59,208 nucleotides of DNA from Moraxellaceae bacterium (GTDB taxonomy: Bacteria; Pseudomonadota; Gammaproteobacteria; Pseudomonadales; Moraxellaceae). The translations under genes were made by a program, and so were the position numbers. Every line of letters begins with the position of its first letter. The first letter of the stretch is position 1. Of the stretch, positions 22,866 through 32,254 are shown in pieces. Below the pieces are notes generated by a model. The model saw nothing but the letters and a program-made list of their open reading frames with translations. It had not been told where the DNA came from and did no database searches. The DNA lies in NCBI GenBank assembly GCA_020697295.1, contig JAJFBF010000009.1, positions 1-59,208 on the forward strand, given 5' to 3'.

Positions 22866-25040
22866 TCACTGTTTGTCGCCAATCGCTCGCTTCATGGCGG
22901 CGGGCGTGCCTGGCTTGCGTTTGAGAAGCGCCAGGGTCTGCTCACAGCCGACGCCCTTGGCGGATTCACCGGGATCCAGCAGGGGCAGCAGGGCAGCCAG
23001 GGGCGTGAGCAAGCTGCCCAGCACGGTGGCCAGAATGGCCTTGCCACCGATTTTTTCCAGCTCCGGCCGCACGCGCGGCGCCGCGAAGGTGCCACTCAGG
23101 CGCAGCGGGGTGCGCACTGACAGGGGGCTGCGGTCATGCGGCCGTGCTTCGATGCGCAATCCAAAGGTTTCCTCTGCCAGGGACACGCGACCGCTCAGCA
23201 GCAACAGGGTGTCGGGAGTGTCCACCACGCCAGCCTCCGTGCGCAGCAGGCCTTCCGTCGCTTTCATGCTCATGGCCGCGCAGCGCAGCGGCAGGTTGCT
23301 GTCGCCCTTGATGACCAGGCCGAGTCCCTGTGCCACATCCAGGCCGATGGCTTCGATCAGCAGGTGCGACACGGAGCCGTCGCGGATCCACAGGTGCAGC
23401 TTGCCATCGAGCGAGGCCAGCATGGCGGCGGTGGAGCGGCCCTTGCCCTGGAACCGGGCCTGGCCGGCCAGCTCGCCGGTCAGGAAGTGGGGCGTCTGGA
23501 TCCGGTCGCTGTCCGCGGCGTTGGACCCCGGTTCCTTGTCGCCTTTCTTTGGGCCACTGCCGGGGCTGTTGTTGTCATTCTCATCGGCGCTGCCATCGTC
23601 GCGGGCGAAGGGATTGCGCGCGCGAATCCAGTCGGAGAGGTGGATGCCGGACCAGCGCAGATCACCGGTCCAGGCAGGCATATCGCCGCGCGCATCGATT
23701 TCCAGCTCGCCTTGCAATTCACCCTGCGCGGTGCGCGCCAGCAGTTTGTCGAGCCGGAGTACGCCCTCGCGCAGCGTTAGGCGCCCCTCAAACGGCTGCA
23801 GGGGCTTGAGCGAATCACTGCCCAGGTCGACACGGCTGAGCCGGATACCCACTTCGGCGTCCATGCGATGCAGCGACGGAATGTCGAACTCGCGCTGTGG
23901 CAGGATGTGGCGCCGTCCGGCCCGCGGATTGCCGGGAATTTCCGCTTCGCTTCCCGGCGGCGGGGGGGAGGCCCCGAAGGCGGGCGCGAGATCCTTCAGC
24001 ACCAGCTGGCTGCCGCGCAGCTCTCCCGTCAGCAGCGGACGCGGCAGGTCGCTGTCGTAGCGGAAGCGGCCTGACAGCCGGGTGTCGCCTACATCGAAGC
24101 CGGACACATCCACCTGCCAGCGACCTCCTTCCTTGCCGATACGTCCCTGCATGACAAAGGGGCTGGTGCTGGGAAGGGTCACATTGATGGCGTTGCCCAT
24201 GGCGGCCAGCGAAGCGCCGCTGACGCGGTAGCGCCCCTCGAGACCTTCGAAGCGCAGCAGGTCACGCGCCTTGCCGCGAAAGCGGAACTCGCTGTCGCGG
24301 TGGCGGGGGTCACTCAGGCGGGCATTGAAGCTCAGCGCGACCGGCGCGGTTTTGCCACGCGGGGCCACCAGCGGCAGGATGCCCGGCGAGCGCGCCTCGG
24401 CCGTAAACACCTGGCCGCGATAGTTGCCGTTGGCGCGCACGAACAGCCCGGCGGCGTCGCGCGCAGTGCCCTCCCGTGTCCGCACCATGGCGCTCAGGCG
24501 CAGGTCCGCGACCTCATCACGAAGGCTGAGCTGGCCTTTGTGTACGATGAGGTGGATGAATTCGGGACTGGCGGTGGGGGAAGACTGCGCTGCATCCGTT
24601 TTTGGTGGGCGCTCGAAGCGCCAGTTGGCGCGACCATCCGGCAGTCGCACCAGGCGCGCGTCGATGCCGCCGACCTCGAGCAGTTTTATCCGGAACACGT
24701 CGCCGTTGCCGCGCAGCTGGCCGAGCACGCTGGCGTAAGGCAATACCAGTCGTGCCTGGGTGGCATTGACGAAGGGCCGGGCGGGGATATCACCGGGTCC
24801 GCGCTCCCACGCCGGCGGGGCGATGGTCAGCCGCGCCGACTGCAGGCGGATGCTGCCCAGCAGGTGGAGGCGGAAGTCACCCTCCAGGCGAACATCGCGC
24901 TGCAACTTTGCGGTGAGCTGGCGCTCGAGGGGATGGCGCAGGAAGGGCCAGCCGGCAATCTCGCAGCCGATCAGCGCGAGCAGCAGCACGGCCAGCACGG
25001 ACAGTGTCAACGGCCAGGGCCGTAGCAGTGGTGGCTTCAT
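22866..25040 (-). CDS. AsmA family protein
   Basis: 724 residues. One N-terminal transmembrane anchor (PLTLSVLAVLLLALIGCEIA) and a long periplasmic beta-rich region: GDFRLHLLGSIRLQSARLTI near the start, a central part with a Gly/Asn/Asp/Lys-rich insert (about 500-535: DDGSADENDNNSPGSGPKKG), and a C-terminal AsmA domain (FRGKGRSTAAMLASLDGKLH, LWIRDGSVSHLLIEAIGLDV, AAMSMKATEGLLRTEAGVVD). AsmA-like proteins belong to the bridge-like lipid transfer superfamily and affect phospholipid transport to the outer membrane. ATG 25040 is preferred because an upstream in-frame extension would precede the membrane anchor. Monocistronic. Confidence 0.9.
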   Translation of the reverse strand: MKPPLLRPWPLTLSVLAVLLLALIGCEIAGWPFLRHPLERQLTAKLQRDVRLEGDFRLHLLGSIRLQSARLTIAPPAWERGPGDIPARPFVNATQARLVLPYASVLGQLRGNGDVFRIKLLEVGGIDARLVRLPDGRANWRFERPPKTDAAQSSPTASPEFIHLIVHKGQLSLRDEVADLRLSAMVRTREGTARDAAGLFVRANGNYRGQVFTAEARSPGILPLVAPRGKTAPVALSFNARLSDPRHRDSEFRFRGKARDLLRFEGLEGRYRVSGASLAAMGNAINVTLPSTSPFVMQGRIGKEGGRWQVDVSGFDVGDTRLSGRFRYDSDLPRPLLTGELRGSQLVLKDLAPAFGASPPPPGSEAEIPGNPRAGRRHILPQREFDIPSLHRMDAEVGIRLSRVDLGSDSLKPLQPFEGRLTLREGVLRLDKLLARTAQGELQGELEIDARGDMPAWTGDLRWSGIHLSDWIRARNPFARDDGSADENDNNSPGSGPKKGDKEPGSNAADSDRIQTPHFLTGELAGQARFQGKGRSTAAMLASLDGKLHLWIRDGSVSHLLIEAIGLDVAQGLGLVIKGDSNLPLRCAAMSMKATEGLLRTEAGVVDTPDTLLLLSGRVSLAEETFGLRIEARPHDRSPLSVRTPLRLSGTFAAPRVRPELEKIGGKAILATVLGSLLTPLAALLPLLDPGESAKGVGCEQTLALLKRKPGTPAAMKRAIGDKQ

Positions 25041-25127
25041 GAAAGCGTGGGCATCCCTGTCTTGCCCGGGCCAGGTGCTGGCCTCGATGCACGGCCGACC
25101 GCTGCGGGGCACGCCTTCCTGGCAGAA

Positions 25128-25193
25128 AAAAGCCCCCGGTCCGGTTCGCCCTATTCAAGCAGGATGGCGAAACGGATGCGGGGGCTTCTTGTA
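25128..25193 (-). terminator. Terminator of the metal-ATPase operon
   Basis: A long imperfect hairpin (GCCCCCGGTCCGGTTCGCC pairing with GGCGAAACGGATGCGGGGGC) followed on the minus strand by TTTTTT, about 70 bp past the ATPase stop codon. Confidence 0.75.
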
Positions 25194-25258
25194 AGGACTC
25201 TCTGCAAATACGTTGTGGAACTGTGCGGCACAACGGACGCCTGATTCTCTCCTTCTAC

Positions 25259-27628
25259 TTACAGTTCCATATTGCGCAGGCGCAGCGCATTGCTGATCAC
25301 GGACACCGAGCTCAGGCTCATGGCAAGGCTGGCAATCATGGGCGAGAGCAGCAGGCCGAAGAACGGATAAAGCAACCCGGCGGCCAGCGGCACGCCGACC
25401 ACGTTGTATACGAAGGCGAAAAAGAGGTTCTGGCGAATGTTCTTCATGGTGGAGCGACTCAGGCGCACCGCGCGCGCAATGCCACGCAAATCCCCCTTGA
25501 CCAGGACGACCCCTGCGCTTTGCATCGCGATATCGGTGCCGTTGCCCATGGCGATACCGATGTTTGCCTGGGCCAGCGCCGGCGCATCGTTGATGCCGTC
25601 ACCGGCCATGGCCACGATCCGGTTTTCCTTTTGCAGCTCGAGTACATGCCGGTGTTTTTCTTCCGGATGCACTTCCGCATGCACCACGTCGATGCCGAGC
25701 TCGCGGGCGACCGCATCCGCCGTGACCCGATTATCGCCGGTCAGCATCACGAGCCGGATTCCCTCGGCCTTCAATGCCGCCACCGCTTCACGGGTGCTGT
25801 CCTTGATGCGGTCGGCAACGCCGATGAGCGCGAACGGTGTCCCGTCGCGGGCGACGATCATCACGGTCTGGCCGCGGGTACGCAGTGCACGGGCTTCCTC
25901 GGCCAGCACACCCAGCTCGATTCCGGCATCACGAAACAGGCGTTCGTTGCCCAGGTGGACGCGGCGCCCCTCAATATCGCCAGTCACTCCGGCGCCCGCG
26001 ATCTCGGAAAAGTTCGCCACCGCCATGAGGGAGAGTCCCTTTTCCTTTGCCGCGTTCACCAGCGTCAATGCAATGGGATGGGAGCTCAGGGCATCCAGGC
26101 TCGCGGCCAGTTGCAGGGCGGTGTTGCCATCCTGGTTAAGGGCATGAACGGTTTCCAGCGAGGGCCGGCCTTCGGTCAGGGTGCCCGTCTTGTCGACCAC
26201 CAGGGTGTCGATTTTCTCCAGTTGCTCCAGCGCCGCGGCATCCTTGATGAGGACGCCTTCGCGCGCGCCGCGCCCCACGCCGGTCATGATGGACATGGGC
26301 GTGGCGAGGCCGAGCGCACAGGGGCAGGCGATGATGAGCACGGAGATGGCGGCGACCAGCGCATGGTTGAGCGCGGGCGGAGGGCCGAGCCACCACCACA
26401 GCAGGAACGACAGCACGGCCACGACGATCACCAGGGGCACGAACCAGGAGGACACGAGGTCGGCGAGGCGCTGGATGGGGGCCCGTGAACGGATGGACTG
26501 GTTGACCAGCGCCACGATGCGCGCCAGCAGTGTGTCGTTGCCCACCCTTTCAGCCACCATCACGAGGGTGCCGCTCTGGTTGAGCGTGCCGCCGGTCACC
26601 GGGCTGTCCTTGTGTTTTGCGACCGGCAGCGGCTCGCCGGTGAGCATGGATTCATCAACGCTGGATTGCCCCTCCAGCACGTTGCCATCCACGGGAATCT
26701 TCTCGCCGGATTTCACGCGCAGTTTGTCCCCGACCTGCACCGCATGCAGGAACACCACCTCCTCGCTCAGGCTGCCATCGCTAGCCGTGACCAGGCGGTT
26801 GGCCTTTTCCGGGGCCAGGCGCAGCAGGCTGCGCAGGGCGTCGGTAGTGCGGGCGCGGGCGCGCAATTCGAGTACCTGGCCGAGCAGGACGAGGGACACG
26901 ATGACGGCCGCCGCCTCGAAATAGAGCGGAATGGCGCCGTCCTGGCGAAAGCTGGGAGGGACCAGATCGGGCAGGAGCAGGGCCAGGAGACTGAATGCGT
27001 AAGCGGCCGCCACCCCGATGCTGATCAGGCTGAACATGTTGAGGTGCCGGCTGGCGAAAGACTGCAGGCCGAGCCGGAAGAAGGGCAATCCGCTCCAGAG
27101 CACCACCGGCGTCGCCAGCAGGAACTGCAGCCAGTCGTAGGAGGAGCCGAATCGGTGTGACCAGTGCGCGCCGGGCAGCATCTCCGTCATGGTCAGCAGC
27201 AGCAGCGGCAGGCTGAACACCAGGCTGATGAAGAAGCGGCGACGCATGGACAGGTATTCCGTGTCCTCCTGTTGCGCGGTGATGGTCATGGGCTCCAGTG
27301 CCATGCCACAGATGGGGCAGTCGCCCGGCCCGTCCTGGACGATCTCGGGGTGCATCGGGCAGGTGTACTGAGTCCCGGCCGGGACGGCAGCTGCTTCGGC
27401 TGCCGGGACCAGGTAATGCTCCGGGTCCAGCTCGAACTTCTGCAGGCAGCGCGGATTGCAGAAGTAGAAGTCCTGCCCGTGGTAATGGCTGTGGTGGGGA
27501 CTGTCCGTCGTGACCTTCATGTTGCAGACGGGGTCGCGCAGATCGCCTGTGCCGCTGCCCCGGGCCGGGTCATGGCTGCAGCAAGAGCCCGGGGTCTTGG
27601 CCGGGGAGGGGGCGGGAGGCGTGGTCAT
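25259..27628 (-). CDS. P1B-type heavy-metal ATPase (Cu/Ag type) with YHS and metal-binding N-domain
   Basis: 789 residues. The N-terminus holds a Cys/His cluster (SCCSHD), a YHS domain ([40 protein letters not shown]) and a heavy-metal-binding domain ([26 protein letters not shown]); a classic HMA domain is absent. The membrane part has the ion-path motif [11 protein letters not shown], the phosphorylation site [16 protein letters not shown] in [14 protein letters not shown] and the hinge [19 protein letters not shown] and the N-domain architecture point to copper/silver or a related cation exported from the cytoplasm. ATG 27628 overlaps the DUF3703 stop (ATGA). Controlled by the divergent MerR gene through the operator at 28013-28036. 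Confidence 0.92.
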   Translation of the reverse strand: MTTPPAPSPAKTPGSCCSHDPARGSGTGDLRDPVCNMKVTTDSPHHSHYHGQDFYFCNPRCLQKFELDPEHYLVPAAEAAAVPAGTQYTCPMHPEIVQDGPGDCPICGMALEPMTITAQQEDTEYLSMRRRFFISLVFSLPLLLLTMTEMLPGAHWSHRFGSSYDWLQFLLATPVVLWSGLPFFRLGLQSFASRHLNMFSLISIGVAAAYAFSLLALLLPDLVPPSFRQDGAIPLYFEAAAVIVSLVLLGQVLELRARARTTDALRSLLRLAPEKANRLVTASDGSLSEEVVFLHAVQVGDKLRVKSGEKIPVDGNVLEGQSSVDESMLTGEPLPVAKHKDSPVTGGTLNQSGTLVMVAERVGNDTLLARIVALVNQSIRSRAPIQRLADLVSSWFVPLVIVVAVLSFLLWWWLGPPPALNHALVAAISVLIIACPCALGLATPMSIMTGVGRGAREGVLIKDAAALEQLEKIDTLVVDKTGTLTEGRPSLETVHALNQDGNTALQLAASLDALSSHPIALTLVNAAKEKGLSLMAVANFSEIAGAGVTGDIEGRRVHLGNERLFRDAGIELGVLAEEARALRTRGQTVMIVARDGTPFALIGVADRIKDSTREAVAALKAEGIRLVMLTGDNRVTADAVARELGIDVVHAEVHPEEKHRHVLELQKENRIVAMAGDGINDAPALAQANIGIAMGNGTDIAMQSAGVVLVKGDLRGIARAVRLSRSTMKNIRQNLFFAFVYNVVGVPLAAGLLYPFFGLLLSPMIASLAMSLSSVSVISNALRLRNMEL

Positions 27629-27972
27629 GGGCGGTCTTCCTTGAATAATGCCGCCAGGTCGGCGGGCAGGGGCATGGGGCGCAGAGCGCTGACATTGGCG
27701 CCACCGCTGTTGCCGAGGGGCACCCACAGCCAGGTCATGAGCAGGGCTGCCGGCAGGCGCAGCAACTGGCCCAGGACCTCGCGGTAGTCGCCGCGTCGCC
27801 AGCCTGTGCGCAGCATCCACAGATGGCTGAGAAGGTGCGGGCCGGTCTGCCGCTGGCCCAGGATGTGCGCCCGCTCCAGGTGGGTGAAGGCCGTGGCGAA
27901 GTCCTGCTGCCGGTAGTGCTGGCGGGCGAGTTGCATTTCATGGGCGAAGGCCGCTTGCAGGCGGTCTGGCAT
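27625..27972 (-). CDS. DUF3703 family protein
   Basis: 115 residues, all of it DUF3703: [53 protein letters not shown]-like block and [19 protein letters not shown]. The function is unknown. The family often sits next to MerR regulators and metal resistance genes, as here, where it is the first gene after the MerR-type promoter and translationally coupled to the ATPase. ATG 27972 is used; it leaves 40 bp to the predicted -10. Confidence 0.85.
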   Translation of the reverse strand: MPDRLQAAFAHEMQLARQHYRQQDFATAFTHLERAHILGQRQTGPHLLSHLWMLRTGWRRGDYREVLGQLLRLPAALLMTWLWVPLGNSGGANVSALRPMPLPADLAALFKEDRP

Positions 27973-28006
27973 GGGGATTCTCCGGGATTCCATGGTTGAC
28001 AGGGTA

Positions 28007-28038
28007 AGCCTAGACTCCGTACCTGAGTACAGAGTCAA
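28007..28038 (-). promoter_or_regulatory. MerR-type promoter and operator
   Basis: On the minus strand TTGACT (28038-28033) and TAGGCT (28012-28007) are separated by 20 bases, the overlong spacing typical of MerR-activated promoters. A dyad GACTCcGTAC...GTACaGAGTC (28013-28036) fills the spacer and closely resembles the mer operator (ACTCCGTAC...GTACGG). It lies between the DUF3703-ATPase operon and the divergent MerR gene and should serve both. Confidence 0.85.
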
Positions 28039-28049
28039 GGGTGGCCTTC

Positions 28050-28433
28050 ATGATGACCATAGGGAAGCTGGCCGGCAGCGCCGGCGTCAATGTCGAAACC
28101 GTTCGGTATTACCAGCGCATTGGCCTGCTGGAGATGCCGCCGACCACGGCGGGCTATCGCCAGTATGGTGAAGCCCATCTGCAGGCCCTGCACTTTGTCC
28201 GGCGGGCCAAGGACGCTGGCTTTGCCCTGGAGGAGATCCGCGAGCTCCTGCTGCTCGATGCGGTGCGTGACCGCGGCAAGATCCATGATCTCGCGAGCCA
28301 GCGCCTGGCCGACCTGGAAGGGCGCTTGCGCGACATGCAGGCGCTGGCGCAACGACTGCGCTCGCTGGTGGCGCGCTGTGAGAGCGAGAACGGCAATGGC
28401 TGCTGTCCGATCGTGGAGACTTTTCGCCAATAG
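28050..28433 (+). CDS. MerR family metal-responsive regulator
   Basis: About 127 residues. N-terminal winged helix (MTIGKLAGSAGVNVETVRYY, QRIGLLEMPPTTAGYRQYGE), dimerisation helix (about 80-110) and a C-terminal metal-binding loop with Cys residues (RCESENGNGCCPIVE). Compared with mercury MerR it keeps the two C-terminal cysteine positions and an extra adjacent Cys, but the first ligand position (Cys82 of MerR) is Asp/Arg/Lys-rich (DAVRDRGKIHD), so the metal may differ from Hg(II). ATG 28050 or 28053 are both possible; GTG 28041 would extend it by three residues. It would twist the operator at 28013-28036 to switch on the ATPase operon. Confidence 0.9.
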   Translation: MMTIGKLAGSAGVNVETVRYYQRIGLLEMPPTTAGYRQYGEAHLQALHFVRRAKDAGFALEEIRELLLLDAVRDRGKIHDLASQRLADLEGRLRDMQALAQRLRSLVARCESENGNGCCPIVETFRQ

Positions 28434-28709
28434 TCGTGTGGTTCCGCTACGACAGGGTAGGGAGGGGAATCAGGACGTCTTCGTTGACCCACAGGATTTT
28501 GGGCTTTTTCATGGATGGCCTTGAGTTGTAGTGCTTCCGTAAAGATTTCTCCTTTTGTGATGCAGTACCTGTCATTGTGGCCGTCCGCGCCGCAGGCTGG
28601 CGCAAGCCTACGCTCTGGTGCTGTCCCTTCCTCGCCGCCGAGGCGACGGGATGTCAACCGATTCTCAGCTGTAGCGTTAGCTCAAGTAGTAAAAGACGGA
28701 GAATTCCTC

Positions 28710-29141
28710 ATGAAACGAATCATATGCGCCGCGGCCCTTTCCCTGACCGTCATGCCCGTGCTGGCAGCCGATGTCGGCGTGTCGGTGACGGTGGACAAGC
28801 CTGGCTTCTACGGCAGTATCGATATTGGCGATTTCCCCCGCCCCCGTACCATTTATGCCCAGCCAATTATCGTGCAGCCCGTGGTCGGAGTGGTGACGCC
28901 GGTGTACATGCATGTGCCGCCGGGACATGCCAAGAAATGGAAACGGTACTGCCATCAGTATTCTGCGTGCGGCCGTCCGGTCTATTTCGTGCAGCAGGAC
29001 TGGTATGAGGGCACTTACCTGCCAAAGCGCCAGGGCAAGCACGGGCATCCGGGGAACGGTGGCCATGGCAACGGGAAGGGTAACGGGAACGGGAACGGGA
29101 AGGGTAACGGGAACGGGAAGGGCAAGGGTCATAAAGACTGA
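28710..29141 (+). CDS. Secreted basic protein with Gly/Asn/Lys repeat tail
   Basis: 143 residues. A signal peptide (MKRIICAAALSLTVMPVLAA) is followed by an about 90-residue domain (DVGVSVTVDKPGFYGSIDIG, YAQPIIVQPVVGVVTPVYMH, YCHQYSACGRPVYFVQQDWY) and a repeat tail of G-N-G-K units (about 115-143) ending GKGHKD. The core resembles small periplasmic proteins of unknown function common in beta- and gammaproteobacteria. The tail is encoded by a hexamer-like repeat of GGGAAC/GGGTAA units that could vary in length. ATG 28710 follows GGAG; a terminator follows at 29161. Confidence 0.8.
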   Translation: MKRIICAAALSLTVMPVLAADVGVSVTVDKPGFYGSIDIGDFPRPRTIYAQPIIVQPVVGVVTPVYMHVPPGHAKKWKRYCHQYSACGRPVYFVQQDWYEGTYLPKRQGKHGHPGNGGHGNGKGNGNGNGKGNGNGKGKGHKD

Positions 29142-29160
29142 GCCATACGGATGAACCAGA

Positions 29161-29195
29161 AGCCTGCGACAGCCTGCTGTCGCAGGCTTTTTTAT
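29161..29195 (+). terminator. Rho-independent terminator
   Basis: Perfect 12-bp arms AGCCTGCGACAG and CTGTCGCAGGCT with a four-base loop, then a run of T. Confidence 0.9.
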
Positions 29196-29425
29196 TTCCG
29201 GTACGCAAGCGGGCCGTCGCCTTAAGCGCTGGCCGGAATCTGCCGCGGTAGCTGTATTTCGCCGGCTGTTTTGCCAAGGGCGGCGCGGACGCCGGACGGG
29301 CAGCGTCACGCGAATACAGATCCCGCACTGCTCCATAACGAGATGGTTTCAATACAAGCGGACGTCACGCCTGTCCCGGGCCATGCTTTTCTCTACAGGC
29401 GCCTGGATCGCCCTCGGAGATCGGC

Positions 29426-30355
29426 ATGGCAATCGTAGCGGCTCAGCAGATGATCGAAGCTCTGGATACTCTCTTTGGCGTCCATCCGGGCTGCCGTCCG
29501 GTCCATGCGCGGGGCCTGGTGCTGGCCGGCGAGTTCACGGCGTCGCCCATTGCGGCTCGCCTGACGCGCGCCGCGCATATGCAGGGGAATCCGGTGGCGG
29601 TCATCGCGCGCTTTTCCGGCAGTAGTGGCTATCCCGGGTGGCCGGATTATCTTCCTGATGCGCGCGGTCTCGCGGTCAGCTTTCATTTGCCGGAAGGCGA
29701 GCGTACCGACATTGTTGCCGCGACATTGCCGCGCTTTCCGGTGCGCAAGCCGGAGGACTTCCTGTCCCTGGTGCGCGCCTTGCAGCCACGCCCGGCGCTG
29801 CTGTGGCGGCTGCCATGGTTCCTGCTGCGGCATCCGGGGGTGCTGCGCAGCCTGCCGGCCAACGCCCTGAGTCTTGCGCGGCCGCCTGCCAGCTATGTCA
29901 GCCTGGTCTACCACGCCATCCATGCCTTCAAGTGGATCACCCCGTATGGCAGCGAGCGCCATGTGCGCTATCGCTGGGTCCCCGAGCAGCGCTTGACCAT
30001 TTCCTGGCGCGCCGCGCTGTGTGCCGGCGCGCACTACCTGGAGGAGGAGCTGCGCGAGCGCCTGCACCGGGGCGCGGTGCGCATGCATTTGCAGTTGCAG
30101 GTTGCGCGCCCCGGGGACCCGGTAAGAGATCCAAGCGCGCCCTGGCCGGCCTCGCGGGACATCGTCACGGTAGGCACCCTGGAGTTGCGGTCGCTGGCGG
30201 ATGCGCCGGCAGTCCTCTCCTTTGATCCCCTGCGATTGATTGATGGCATCGTGGCCAGTGATGACCCTGTGCTGCGCTTCCGCCAGGAGGTCTATGCCCT
30301 GGCCGCCAATCGTCGGCAGGCATCGGCGAAGGTGCGCAGTATCCGGGCTGCCTGA
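29426..30355 (+). CDS. Catalase-family heme peroxidase (SrpA-like)
   Basis: 309 residues, the short catalase-fold type. Visible motifs: distal His27 in VHARGLVLAGEFT, AHMQGNPVAVIARF, LPDARGLAVSFHLPEGERTD, PEDFLSLVRA, YHAIHAFKWITPYG, VRYRWVPEQ and the proximal heme ligand region SDDPVLRFRQEVYALAANRR (Arg-x3-Tyr). In relatives the stretch after ARF is often SNGSG; here it reads SGSSG, so one conserved Asn is replaced by Gly. Such enzymes reduce organic hydroperoxides or H2O2, useful in cells oxidising alkanes and fatty acids. No signal peptide; probably cytoplasmic. GGAGA precedes the ATG. Confidence 0.85.
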   Translation: MAIVAAQQMIEALDTLFGVHPGCRPVHARGLVLAGEFTASPIAARLTRAAHMQGNPVAVIARFSGSSGYPGWPDYLPDARGLAVSFHLPEGERTDIVAATLPRFPVRKPEDFLSLVRALQPRPALLWRLPWFLLRHPGVLRSLPANALSLARPPASYVSLVYHAIHAFKWITPYGSERHVRYRWVPEQRLTISWRAALCAGAHYLEEELRERLHRGAVRMHLQLQVARPGDPVRDPSAPWPASRDIVTVGTLELRSLADAPAVLSFDPLRLIDGIVASDDPVLRFRQEVYALAANRRQASAKVRSIRAA

Positions 30356-30611
30356 ACGGCAGCAGGACGATGCCGCTGTCCCGCTTTGTCGTAATTCTGG
30401 CCTGGGGCGGATTCGGATCATGAAATCTGGCGTGCCGCTACAATGTTTCTGCTGTGTTGGCCGGGCAAGGAATTGATGATCGGGATGCGCGTCGGCGGAG
30501 GCTGATGGCGTGCAGGCGAGTTTTAAACCTTCTTGCGATTGGAGCGTTTCACTGCGGCGCGTAGAAAGAAGCAGGCAACTCTCTTTCTCGCGAATTGCAG
30601 GAGATAATAAT

Positions 30612-30902
30612 ATGAACAATATTGAAGTCGTCCGTCTGGCCGCCGAGGCCGGAATTTCAGGTCCGCTGCCGGTTGATACGGCGCCAGCGGCCGACCCGGG
30701 CCTGCTGCGTTTCGCTGAACTGGTAGCAGCTGCCGAGCGCGAGGCCTGCGTTCGCCTGTGTGAATCCATCCTGGAAACACACAGCCGTTGCGCTGATGAA
30801 AACTGGGAGTATTACCTGCCTACCGAGCAGGAGGAAACCCTGTCGAGAGGCGCTGCGGAGTGCGTGGCCGCTATCCGCCAGCGCCAGGCCTGTCCGGCAT
30901 GA
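30612..30902 (+). CDS. Hypothetical small protein, phage-like family
   Basis: 96 residues: MNNIEVVRLAAEAGISGPLP, LLRFAELVAAAEREACVRLC, ESILETHSRC and a C-terminal SRGAAECVAAIRQRQACPA. The pattern (a LAxEAG start, FAxLVAAAEREAC, C-x-AIR) is seen in small proteins of phages and proteobacterial chromosomes with no known role. Four spaced Cys residues are present. GGAGATAATAAT upstream of ATG 30612 is a good RBS; an extended start at 30510 lacks one. Confidence 0.7.
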   Translation: MNNIEVVRLAAEAGISGPLPVDTAPAADPGLLRFAELVAAAEREACVRLCESILETHSRCADENWEYYLPTEQEETLSRGAAECVAAIRQRQACPA

Positions 30903-30994
30903 CCGGCTGCGGCCTGCCGGGGAGCGTGGGTCGCCGCCTGCGGTGACCCGTTTTCCGTTTAGAATGGGGGCGGCGTATTTCCGGCAGGCCCCTC

Positions 30995-32248
30995 ATGACT
31001 TCACTACCGCGGCGTATTGCCCACCTCGACATGGATGCGTTCTACGCATCCGTGGAGTTGTTGCGCTATCCGCAGCTCAAGGGGCTGCCCGTTGTCATTG
31101 GCGGACGTCGCCGGCGCGAGGACGATGTCCTGAATCCGGCCGATGGTGGCCTTGACCGCATTCCCCTGGACGCGTTCCCTCGGCTCTCAGGCTATGTCGG
31201 GCGGGGCGTGATCACCACCGCCACGTATGCCGCCCGCCAGTTCGGGATTGGCTCGGCCATGGGGCTGATGAAGGCAGCCCGGCTGTGTCCGGATGCAATT
31301 CTCCTGCCGGTTGATTTCGAGGAATACCGCCGCTATTCCCGGCTCTTCAAGGAGCAGATCCTGGCGGTGGCGCCGCTCATGGAGAACCGGGGCGTCGATG
31401 AGGTCTATATCGACTTTACCGGGGTGGAGGGCGGCCAGGAGGAGGCCGGCCTTGCACTTGCCAGGCGTCTGCAGGCCGCCATCCTGGCCTCGACCGGGCT
31501 GACCTGTTCGATTGGTGTCGCTCCCAACAAGCTGCTTGCCAAGATGGCCAGCGAATTCAACAAGCCCAATGGTATTGCCCTGGTGGGCGAGGACGATCTC
31601 GAGCGCCAGATCTGGCCCTTGCCCTGTCGCAAGATCAACGGCATTGGCCCGCGCACGGACGAAAAGCTGCAGCGCGCGGGCATCCGCACGATCGCCGAAC
31701 TGGCGGCCTGTGATCCGGCCTGGCTCTGCGAGCAGTTCGGCCGTAGCTACGGACAGTGGCTGCACGAGGCGGCGCATGGGCGTGACGAGCGGCCGGTGTC
31801 CACGCATAGCGAGCCGGTGTCGATGAGTCGTGAGACTACGTTTGGCCGCGACCTTCATGCGGTGCAGGACCGCACCGAGCTCGGCGCCGTCTTTACGCGG
31901 CTGTGCGAGCAAGTGGCGGCAGACCTGGTGCGCAAGGGCTACGTCGGGCGGACCATAGGGATCAAGATTCGCTATGACAACTTCAGGAGCGTCACGCGTG
32001 ATTTCACTGCCGACCTTTACATGGCCGACCCCCTCCTGATCCGCCAATTTGCGGGGCAGTGTCTCAAGCGAGTGCCATTGGACCGCCGCCTGCGCCTGCT
32101 GGGCGTGCGGGTGGGCTCCTTGCGGCGGGCGGATGCCATTGCGGAGGGGCTGCCGGCCCGCACCCCGCCGCGTCGCTCCAGTCGTCGTCGCGATGAAGAG
32201 ATGACGCTGTCGCTTTTCCCCTCTTCTGCGGAGGAGCAGCCGGAGTGA
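30995..32248 (+). CDS. dinB: DNA polymerase IV (Y-family, DinB)
   Basis: 417 residues. Y-family motifs: HLDMDAFYASVELLRYPQL, TATYAARQFGIGSAMGLMKA, VDEVYIDFTGVE (catalytic acids), TCSIGVAPNKLLAKMASEFN, the thumb helix-hairpin INGIGPRTDEKLQRAGI, a little-finger domain and a C-terminal beta-clamp motif MTLSLF. Compared with E. coli DinB it has an about 25-residue insert (DDVLNPADGGLDRIPLDAFP) between GGRRRRE and GRGVITTA, as in a subgroup known in other proteobacteria. It does error-prone translesion synthesis after SOS induction; no clear LexA box is seen upstream. Confidence 0.93.
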   Translation: MTSLPRRIAHLDMDAFYASVELLRYPQLKGLPVVIGGRRRREDDVLNPADGGLDRIPLDAFPRLSGYVGRGVITTATYAARQFGIGSAMGLMKAARLCPDAILLPVDFEEYRRYSRLFKEQILAVAPLMENRGVDEVYIDFTGVEGGQEEAGLALARRLQAAILASTGLTCSIGVAPNKLLAKMASEFNKPNGIALVGEDDLERQIWPLPCRKINGIGPRTDEKLQRAGIRTIAELAACDPAWLCEQFGRSYGQWLHEAAHGRDERPVSTHSEPVSMSRETTFGRDLHAVQDRTELGAVFTRLCEQVAADLVRKGYVGRTIGIKIRYDNFRSVTRDFTADLYMADPLLIRQFAGQCLKRVPLDRRLRLLGVRVGSLRRADAIAEGLPARTPPRRSSRRRDEEMTLSLFPSSAEEQPE

Positions 32249-32254
32249 GGGGGC

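Noticed and set aside
28990-29130. CRISPR array at the repetitive tail
   Set aside because: The repeats are short, direct and in frame inside a coding sequence, without spacers; no CRISPR array is seen anywhere in the window.
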